The notes under the pieces: model-generated
Database searches by the model: none
Seen by the model: the letters and a program-made list of their open reading frames with translations, nothing else
What the model was told of the DNA's origin: nothing
Source: Calliopum simillimum
Taxonomy: Eukaryota > Arthropoda > Insecta > Diptera > Lauxaniidae
DNA length: 64,000 nucleotides
Direction of reading: 5' to 3'
Assembly (NCBI GenBank): GCA_951812925.1
Contig: OX638370.1
Span: forward strand, 22,931,964 to 22,995,963
Translations under genes and position numbers: made by a program
Shown here: piece after piece, positions 57,036-64,000 of the stretch
How positions within the stretch are numbered: the first letter of the stretch is position 1
Layout: the number at the start of each line of letters is the position of its first letter

Positions 57036-58653
57036 CACTACCGGCCAAAAGTTTAGACTCACCTAAGAATTTTCATGAAATGGAAATGAAATACAGTTTT
57101 AGTCCATTATTTCTGTTTATTATCATTATTTAAGGAAAAAAAATAATTTTCTGTACAAAACATCTCAAAAATTACAAATATTTGTCAGTATTTCTTTAAA
57201 TTTTGGATTCTTCAGTATATGCGCCTTTTGCTCGAAGAACAGCAGCACACACTCTGGGCATTCTTTCAATTAGTTTTTGTAAAGATTCCGTCAAAATTTG
57301 ATTCCAACAAGTTTTTAAAAATGTCCAAAGCTGTTTTGAATTCGTTAGTTGCGTTTTTCTTACACTTCTGTCCAACTTGTCCCACAACAACTCGATCGGG
57401 TTACAATCAGGCGACTGAGGAGGCCATTCCATATATTTAAAATCCTTCTGATTTTCTTTAGCGGCTATATAATTTCGACAAAATTTGGATGTATGTTTAG
57501 GATCGTTATCCTCTTGAAAAACGAATCCGCGCCCCACAATTCTTTTGCCACATGGAAAAACGTGCAATTGGAAAATTTTGTGGTATACTTTTTTGTCCAT
57601 GATACCCTCAATTTTTACAAAGTCACCAACTTTCTGTCCAGCAAAGCATCCACAGACCAAGACTGATCCATCCCCATGTTTGACTGTTGGCACTACGTTT
57701 TGATTATTCATACGCTCGCCAACCATTCGACGAATATACTGTCGGCGTCATCGGCTAAAAATTTCAAACTTCGATTCATCGGTGAACAAGACTTTGGACC
57801 ATTGTTCAACTGTCCAATCTTTATGTTTTTTGCCCAATTTAATCTTTTCACTTTATTTTGTTTGCGTAGTAACGGTTTCTTGGCGGCTACACATCCTTTT
57901 AAACCATAATCGCGCAAATGTCGCTTTACCGTTGTAACAGATACTGGTGTTTTCCGCGTGGAGTTGAGTTGTCCGCGAATTTCGGGTGCTGTCATGAAAC
58001 GATTTCTCTTGCTTTCGACACAGATGAACTTATCTTCATGTTTTTTCGTTGATTTAGGCCTCTCAGTACGATGGCGACTCTGATTACCTCCAGTTTCAAG
58101 CTTTCTTTTCAACGCTCTCACGACTGCACTTTGAGAAACATTGGCCTTTGAAGCAATTTTTCGCGTTGAATAACCTTCTTCGCTTAATACCACAATAACT
58201 GTACGTGTTTCTACACTCAGCTCGGCTTTTCGACCCATTTCTCTACGTACAAAATATAAAGTATGTTTTTTTCTTCAATTTTTAATAAAATACAGTTATT
58301 CTCGAATTATGTAAATTTAAGTGACAAGCTCGTCAGAACCATTACATTATTCGATATAATTTACTAACCTTTTTAAAAAGAAAAATACAAAATAACGGTG
58401 AAAAATATGATTTTTTGAGTGAATTTTTGAAGCACAACGACGTTACGCGTAGCACGCACTAAGCACATAATAAGCTTATGCTCGTTCTACCTATTCCCTA
58501 ACCAACAAAACCCACTCCTTTTCACGGTTCGACAAAGAGAATACCCTAACTTGTTGTTTGTTATTGTTATCCTCGTTGGAATTCACTAAGTAGGTACTAT
58601 ATTTTGAAAGATTCAAAATAAAGCAAGTGAGTCTAAACTTTTGGCCGGTAGTG
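57036..58653 (-). mobile_element. Tc1-like transposon, 1,618 bp, with 27-bp perfect inverted ends
   Basis: Both ends start CACTACCGGCCAAAAGTTT and are identical over 27 bp, flanked by TA at 57034-57035 and 58654-58655. The length is typical of Tc1 elements. The intact ends could still be mobilised by a related transposase supplied elsewhere, although its own copy is broken. Confidence 0.96.
57196..58238 (-). pseudogene. Tc1-family transposase, two frames, DD38E spacing
   Basis: The upstream frame (57708-58238) starts MGRKAELSVETRTVIVVLSE and holds the paired HTH DNA-binding part (YSTRKIASKANVSQSAVVRA). The downstream frame (57196-57726) has EDNDPKHTS and SPDCNPIELLW. A one-base deletion in an A-run near 57826-57831 separates the frames. 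A TGA at 57748-57750 lies between the first catalytic Asp region (FTDES) and the rest. From the first Asp of DND to the Glu of PIE I count 38 residues, not the 34 of classical Tc1. The total length would be about 350 residues, normal for Tc1. As it stands it is inactive. Confidence 0.92.
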
Positions 58654-59821
58654 TATTTCCACACACAGCCAGACAAACGGACATAGACTCAGGAGGTGAC
58701 GCTGATCAAGAATACCTATGAAGCAAAACACGCCAAGTGTACCAGCTCAAAATTTTTTTGTCTCCAATTTCGCTCAAATTTGGCAATATGGTAGATCCGG
58801 TGTGCAATCCGAGAGGATTTGGTCCTTGTACCATTTGTTGTTAAAATACAGGTTGTTGAAGTTGGCGTTTTTATTCATTTTCATGAAAAGGGTGTTTTTT
58901 CAAAAATATATAGCTTACACTGAAGTTCGTAAATTGATAACACAGTGCAACACGAAAAAAAAATAACCATATACGGACACCACTACGTGATAAAAGACTA
59001 AAAAAAAAAAGACCCGTGTCTCCCAATTTTTCCCAAAGTCCTGCACTTTTTTTTTATGGGCCGCCAAAGATTTGGGGCATCGGTATCATTTTCGTAAAAA
59101 TGTGATCATTTTCTCAGGCTTTTTACCTTTTTTCCCGTGTTCAGGTCCATAGGTAGCAAACCGTTCAAAATTAAAGGAAACAATCAACTACAAAAATTTA
59201 CCTAAGATCCCAATAAACAAATTTCTAGAACATATAAACTTCCTAGAGATGATTCTTAACACTGTTTAGGTAGCACCCAAAAGTGAAAAATTTGCCGAAA
59301 ATTTTTTAATCTCACTTTTTAATAAAAATCTGGTTTTCTCAAAAAACAGCCCTAGTAAACTTATTTATTCCTAGACTCCGTAAAAGACAACACTTCAAGC
59401 TTTTTTTTAAGGTATAATACTCCGCATTTACACTTCTAAGACCGGAGATAGTGAGGTTTTTCCAACAAAAGTACTTTCAACAAAAATGTTGATTGTAAAT
59501 AATTGTCAGTGAGGAGGCCGAGTGTGTGAGTGCACTGTACCTTCAATGATAGTAAGTGCATTCTAATAAAAATTCTCAAGCTGGTGGGTGAGTTCCCGTG
59601 TCCAAACTATTAAACAACTACCTGGAAGCAAACATCTGCATTGAATTCACATAAAAACAAGCCAAAACATAAAAATACCTGGAAACACATTGTCATAAAG
59701 ATGAAATTGTGAACATATAAAATCAAAAAACTTCTATCAAAAAACTACCTGGAAGCAAACATCTGCATTGATCGTTTAGGTAGCGCTTAGGTATCACGCA
59801 CCGACAGCAGCAGCACACAAT

Positions 59822-59855
59822 ATAAAAGCGACACGACGCTCACATCGAGGCATTA
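59822..59855 (+). promoter_or_regulatory. TATA promoter of the transposon gene
   Basis: TATAAAAG at about 59821-59828 is followed about 25-30 bp later by a possible initiator (ACATCGAGGCATTAC). It lies about 140 bp upstream of the first good ATG (59974) and just inside the left inverted arm. This is the only convincing TATA box placed ahead of a coding region in the window. Confidence 0.6.
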
Positions 59856-59973
59856 CACAACGCGACGTCAACGAGAGCTCAGCGGTGAAAGTTATAAAGT
59901 GACAGTGAAAGTAAAAAAAGTGAAAGTGTTATTGCATAATTCGCACACAACATTGGCAACTGACAATTTCAAT

Positions 59974-60775
59974 ATGCAGTGTGAAAAAATTGATTTATTT
60001 TGCTACGTTTGCGGTCATCAAACCAGAAAAAAAACATCTACAAGATTTCAGAAGGAAAAGAATCTTTTAACTAGTAAATTCAAAAGAGCATATACATTGT
60101 TTTTCGACGAAGTGGACTTAACCGGTGAAAATTACACTCCTAATACAGTGTGTCGCCAATGTTATAACAATCTCATGGCATGGTTGAGTGGAGGCAGAGG
60201 TACTATGAAGTATTGTAAGCCGGTAAACTGGATTAATCGCCCAGGTGATCATGATGCAACCAGTTGCTATGCATGCGTAAATTACACATGTGGTCTAAAT
60301 CGACATGCTGAGAAGATCAAAATTTATAAAGCAACTGCAACAGCCACACTACCAGTGCTTGTACCTGAAAATTTTGTATCACCAAGGCCGCCAACTCCAG
60401 ATCGTAGTACAGAATGTACAGGAATGACTAGAGCAAGTGGTGTTACTTATGAAGATCCATTTGATACCGATTATGAGCCCCAACAGGGAAGAGATGGACC
60501 ACAACTAATAACACAAATGGAAATGGATTTCATTGTGGCCATATTGGGATTATCGCAGCGACTTGCAATATTTTTGACAGCTTTTTTAAAGCAAAGAAAA
60601 CTCACACATGCTAATGTTAACTCTACGGCGTACCGCAAACGACAAGCTGAATTTCAGATGCTCTACACTCTAAATGATGACAATTCGTTCGCTTACTGCA
60701 ACGATATAAAAGCTTTGGTGGTAAAAATGGGAATGAACTACAATGAACTAGTGAGTGGAGATTATTTATTGATGG
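59974..60775 (+). CDS. Unassigned transposase-like protein, N-terminal zinc-finger part (exon 1, frame 1)
   Basis: The first ATG after the TATA box starts MQCEKIDLFCYVCGHQTRKK. Cys pairs in FCYVCG and TVCRQCYNNL, then SCYACVNYTCGLNRHAEK, suggest one or two zinc-binding modules in the first 130 residues, of a ZAD or treble-clef kind. A Pro/Thr-rich linker (SPRPPTPDRSTECTG) follows, then a helical part with FLTAFLKQRKLTHANVNSTA. This frame runs to a stop at 60846, but the family-like sequence moves to another frame near 60770-60776, so there is a frameshift or small deletion there. I do not recognise a named family for this part. Confidence 0.7.
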
Positions 60776-61907
60776 TTGATGGATGTGTCGAACCGAAAAC
60801 CTTCCATTCCGCTAGCAATGGGTATCAACATGAAAGAAAGCTATGAAACATTGAAAGATATAATGGAAAAAATCAAATATTACGAAAATAAATGGAAGAT
60901 TTGCTGTGATTTGAAGGTCATCAACATTTTGCAAGGGATCATCGATAAGGGCGGCTTCCCAAAATTCTTTTGTTTTCTTTGTAATTGGGATTCACGCTCA
61001 CCTCTGAATCAATTCCAATGTAATTCGTGGAGGCCAAGAGGAAGTGTGGATGAACAAATACAACAACATAGACTGAAGAATGCACCTTTAGTTGACAATA
61101 CTCAAGACATCTTGCTGCCACCGCTCCACATAAAATTGGGAATTGTTAAAAAATTCATCGAAGTGGCCGTTGTAAATTGTCCAAACGCATTCGACTATTT
61201 GAAAAGCGTTTTCCCAAAGCGTAGCGATGACAAAATTAAAAAAGGTATTGTAGTAAATTTAAAACGAATTTTTGTTCACCTAATTGTACTATTTACACTA
61301 TGTTAATGTTTTCTTTTCTGTCTTTATATTTTGTTTTCATTTAACAGGCGTACTTAATGGCCCTGACATTAGAAAGCTATTCAAGAGCAACTTTGATTCA
61401 TCGCTTGATGAAAATCATTCAATGGCATGGATTTGCCTTCAGCGTGTATGTACCAGAGTCTTGGGAGGGGATCGAGACGCGGAACCGGAAGCAAGAGAAT
61501 GGGTGAAAGAAATGCTGCATTATTTTGAGATAATCGGCGCATCGATGACATTAAAGCTGCATTTTCTTCATTTTCATTTTGACGATTTTATCAAACAACT
61601 CCCTACCGAATCCGATGAGCAAGGAGAACGGTTTCACCAAACCACAATGCCCATGGAAAAACGGTACAAAGGCAAAAACCTCGACGCATTGCTTGCAGAG
61701 GTATGTTGGTGGAGTCACAAGATCACCCTGTATGATGTTAATGAAGTATTTGAAGAAGAAAGAGCTGATGATGGAGGGCAGTCTGGAAGCAACGTGCCTG
61801 TGGACTCCATAAGTTCTGAATCAGAATCAGATTCGGACGACGATTTGGATCCACAACTCAAGAGAGCACGATTTGCAAGTCCAGGGCCATCAACATTATT
61901 AACATAA
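60776..61907 (+). pseudogene. Unassigned transposase-like protein, catalytic-type part (rest of exon 1, intron, exon 2)
   Basis: Frame 2 reads NRKPSIPLAMGINMKESYET, KIKYYENKWKICCDLKVINI, GGFPKFFCFLCNWDSRSPLN and LLPPLHIKLGIVKKFIE. A 103-nt intron (61245-61347, AAAAG|GTATTG to TTAACAG) joins in phase to GVLNGPDIRKLFKSNFDSSL, then MTLKLHFLHFHFDDF, ESDEQGERFHQTTMPMEKRY, and an acidic tail ending at 61907. AATAAA follows at 61968. I recognise the FCFLCxWDSR ... PPLHIKLG ... GERFHQ pattern only as an abundant, poorly annotated protein type in arthropod and cnidarian genomes. Asp in ICCDLK and Glu in EQGERFH are candidate catalytic residues by analogy with RNase H-fold transposases; that is inference. 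Confidence 0.72.
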
Positions 61908-61994
61908 TACTAATACTTTTTTTTAATATTTTTGTAATAGATAGCATAGTATCTCAATGTTGAAGTAAATAAAAAACACATGAAATTAAAAAAC

Positions 61995-62390
61995 GGTGTT
62001 AAGAATAATTCCCAGGAAGTTTATATGTTCTAGAAATTTGTTTATTGAGATCTTAGGTAAATTTTTGTAGTTGATTGTTTCCTTGAATTTTGAACGGTTT
62101 GCTACCTATGGACCTGAACGGGAGAAAAAGGTAAAAAAAATGAAATTAAAAAATTTTCGGCAAATTTTTCACTTTTGGGTGCTACCTAAACAGTGTTAAG
62201 AATCATCTCTAGGAAGTTTATATGTTCTAAAAATTTGTTTATTGAGATCTTAGGTAAATTTTTGTAGTTGACTGTTTCCTTGAATTTTGAACGGTTTGCT
62301 ACCTATGGACCTGAACACGGGAAAAAAGGTAAAAAAAATCGAATTTTTTAAAGTTTTTTGCGATTTTGATCTGGAAGGTGAAGTTTTTTT
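61995..62390. repeat. Tandem duplication inside the right arm of the long-TIR element
   Basis: GTTAAGAAT(A/C)AT through TTTCCTTGAATTTTGAACGG, TTTGCTACCTATGGACCTGA and GGTAAAAAAA occurs twice about 198 bp apart. The left arm (59160-59290) has one copy. The two arms are therefore of unequal length. Confidence 0.85.
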
Positions 62391-63200
62391 GATCTTATAC
62401 GTTCGCAATTTTTGTTCTTTATGACAAGAGCTACAACTTTGTCTCAGAAAGTAAATCGAAATTCTGAACGGTTTGCAAGATATGAGCCTGAGAAAATGAT
62501 CACATTTTTACGAAAATGATACCGAGGCCCCAAATCTTTGGCGGCCCATAAAAAAAAAAGTGGAGTACTTTGGGAAAAATTGGGAGACACGGGTCTTTTT
62601 TTTTTAGTCTTTTATCACGTAGTGGTGTCCGTATATTGTTATTTTTCCATGACTTAAAAAATTACACACAGTGTAATTCTAAGTTACTGGTCCCAATCCT
62701 TTTGAAATGTTATTTTTATAAAAAAAAATATTTCTTGGTGAAAAAATTTTTTTACACCAAAATTTTTACAATTAAAAATATTTTTTTTCAAAAACCCTCC
62801 GAAGATTTGTTTTAAAAGCACTTTTCATTAAAGCATAATTTATAAGCTTTAAAATGATGTATGACTCAAGATGGGATTCGGACGCTACATGTTTTTGGCT
62901 TTCGAACGCCCGGGGCAGGCAAAAATCTTTTTTTACTCAAGAGGAAAGCATCTTACGAAAAAAGTGTGCTAGGCATAAAATGCTTAGTATTTAAATAACG
63001 AATGGCACTAAGACCAAATCCTCCTGGATTGTTGTTCTTGCACCCCGGATCTACCATATTGCCAAATTTGAGCGAAATGGGAGACAAAAAAATTTTGAGC
63101 TGGTACACTTGGCGTGTTTTGCTTCAAACACATATATACTTTTCTATATCTACCACGCCTCGTCCTTTGCGCTACAAACGGAAAGATGAATGAATATAAA

Positions 63201-64000
63201 AATAGCAAAAGTGAGTTTTAAGAATTTAAAATTGTTACTTGGTTTTAACTTAATGTCGTCACACTCCAGGTTTTTGAATGCAAAGTTATTCACTGGGGTC
63301 AAACTACATAGGAAAAGCTTTTTTGAAAATCGGTCAACGAGCTAATAGATTTTCAGGGTCGAATTTAAGTTACCAAATGGTCTTCAAATTGTTTTTGTAT
63401 TGAAAAAAAAAATCAATATTTTTACCCATTATAACCAAGTTTTTGGAAAAAGGTCTAAAAGACCTTATAAACGAGACATTATGGGTTAAGATGTTCAAAA
63501 AAATTGTTTCATGCTTGATTTCATATGGAGTTACTGAATATCTTAACCCATTATATCGCGTTTTTAAGGGTCCCTTTTCCCAAAAGCTTGGTTGAAAGGG
63601 GTTAAAATATTCTGCAAACATATTCTTAAAAAATTTTACTAGGGACCACCGAAAAAAAAAATCGTCTGGACGGTGGCAACCCTATATGGTAGCACACACT
63701 TGCACCAACGACTCATGATAAACACAACATTAAACAACTTAAAAAAAGCATAACTTGATAACCGTAAAAGATAACACAATTTTGAAGGTTGGTCAATAAT
63801 TATAATAAAATTTACTTTTAAACAAAAATATTTAAAAAAAATAAAGAGGGTGCACCAAGCCCCAAATTGGCTTTAAAAAAGAAAAATAGGTTTTTCCACT
63901 TAAAATAAAATTTTTTTTTCATTTTATTTTTTTTTTCCAAAATCCCATATCTTTCTACACTAACCTTGATAATTTAATTAAAATCGGATAAAAATCCGAA
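63201..64000. other. Intergenic dispersed repeats
   Basis: Positions 63258-63385 match 54555-54680, and 63690-63895 matches 9105-9295 in reverse complement. A block TAACCCATTATATC/ATTATGGGTTAAGATGTTC forms a loose inverted pair at about 63425-63550. No gene is supported. Confidence 0.55.

Larger units (their letters stand above)
58715..63132 (+). mobile_element. 4.4 kb DNA transposon with long discontinuous inverted repeats
   Basis: The outer inverted arms, about 58717-58835 and 63000-63130, share GAAGCAAAACACGCCAAGTG, TACCAGCTCAAAATTTTTTT and GGCAATATGGTAGATCCGG. The inner arms, about 58965-59310 and 62150-62648, share TATACGGACACCACTACGTG, ATAAAAGACTAAAAAAAA, AAATCTTTGG-type blocks and GTAGCACCCAAAAGTGAAAA. 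The right inner arm contains an extra tandem copy (period about 198 bp: 61995-62190 and 62193-62390) and an extra segment near 62345-62480. A two-exon transposase-like gene lies between. The insertion point in the host repeat is clean, but a target duplication (ATA or TATA) cannot be told from the AT-rich site. Confidence 0.82.
56705..63200. mobile_element. 'ATACCCTACACC' dispersed element interrupted by two DNA transposons
   Basis: Its pieces are 56705-57035, 58654-58714 and 63133-63200, in inverse orientation to the copy at 45100-46005. Across the first break the sequence reads AAAATACAC|TA|TTTCCACACACAGCC. Across the second it reads GATCAAGAATA|TATATACTTTTCTAT, as in the uninterrupted copy (GTATATATATTCTTGATCAG read in reverse). 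This shows that the Tc1-like and long-TIR elements are separate later insertions. Confidence 0.8.

Noticed and set aside
59899..59973. N-terminal extension of the transposon protein from a GTG codon
   Set aside because: GTG starts are not expected here; the first ATG in frame is at 59974, downstream of a TATA box.

Overview
The window looks like a higher dipteran genome, probably a true fruit fly or a close relative. Evidence: it is AT-rich, has long introns full of transposons, carries CAG/CAA (opa-type) repeats in coding exons, and holds dipteran Tc1/mariner, hAT, jockey-like and Ty3/gypsy elements. The species call is inference. I see no prokaryotic features, rRNA genes or CRISPR arrays.

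One host gene crosses the window on the + strand: the 3' part of a two-pore-domain (K2P/KCNK-type) potassium channel gene. Four coding exons join in frame: 11087-11198, 13291-14157, 23812-24148 and 48970-49768. The first three encode a long Gln/Thr/Ala-rich cytoplasmic loop. The last encodes an acidic stretch, M3, the second pore loop (TIGYGD filter) and M4. The first half of the channel (M1-P1-M2) and the start codon lie upstream of the window. Introns are about 2.1, 9.7 and 24.8 kb.

Nearly everything else is repeat. Positions 1-11086 hold a very pure (CCTCT)n array, a foldback element, three tRNA-like fragments and a 1 kb minisatellite. Intron 2 (14158-23811) holds a 5'-truncated jockey-like retroposon flanked by 64-bp direct repeats, a 2.15 kb foldback element and ATGTCATGA-type repeats. 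Intron 3 (24149-48969) holds an element made of GGACATAATCCCC palindromes, a truncated non-LTR retrotransposon and a minisatellite. That minisatellite is interrupted by a nested stack: a TA-targeting palindromic MITE, inside it a complete, very young Ty3/gypsy-like retrotransposon (34432-44795, antisense to the gene), plus a further dispersed element. The retrotransposon has 2,288-bp LTRs, an ACAC target duplication, a tRNA-Lys primer site, a Gag with an N-terminal RING-H2 finger, and Pol in the -1 frame. A related MITE lies at 47202-48087.

Downstream of the gene (49769-64000) are a 170-bp hAT-type MITE with an exact 8-bp target duplication, a deleted mariner copy, and a second nested stack. 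In that stack one dispersed element (56705-63200) was hit by a Tc1-like transposon (57036-58653, spacing DD38E, transposase broken) and by a 4.4 kb long-inverted-repeat transposon (58715-63132). The latter carries a TATA promoter, a zinc-finger N-terminus, one intron and a transposase-like protein that I cannot place in a named superfamily. The RING-Gag retrotransposon and this long-TIR transposon are the best candidates for unfamiliar biology.
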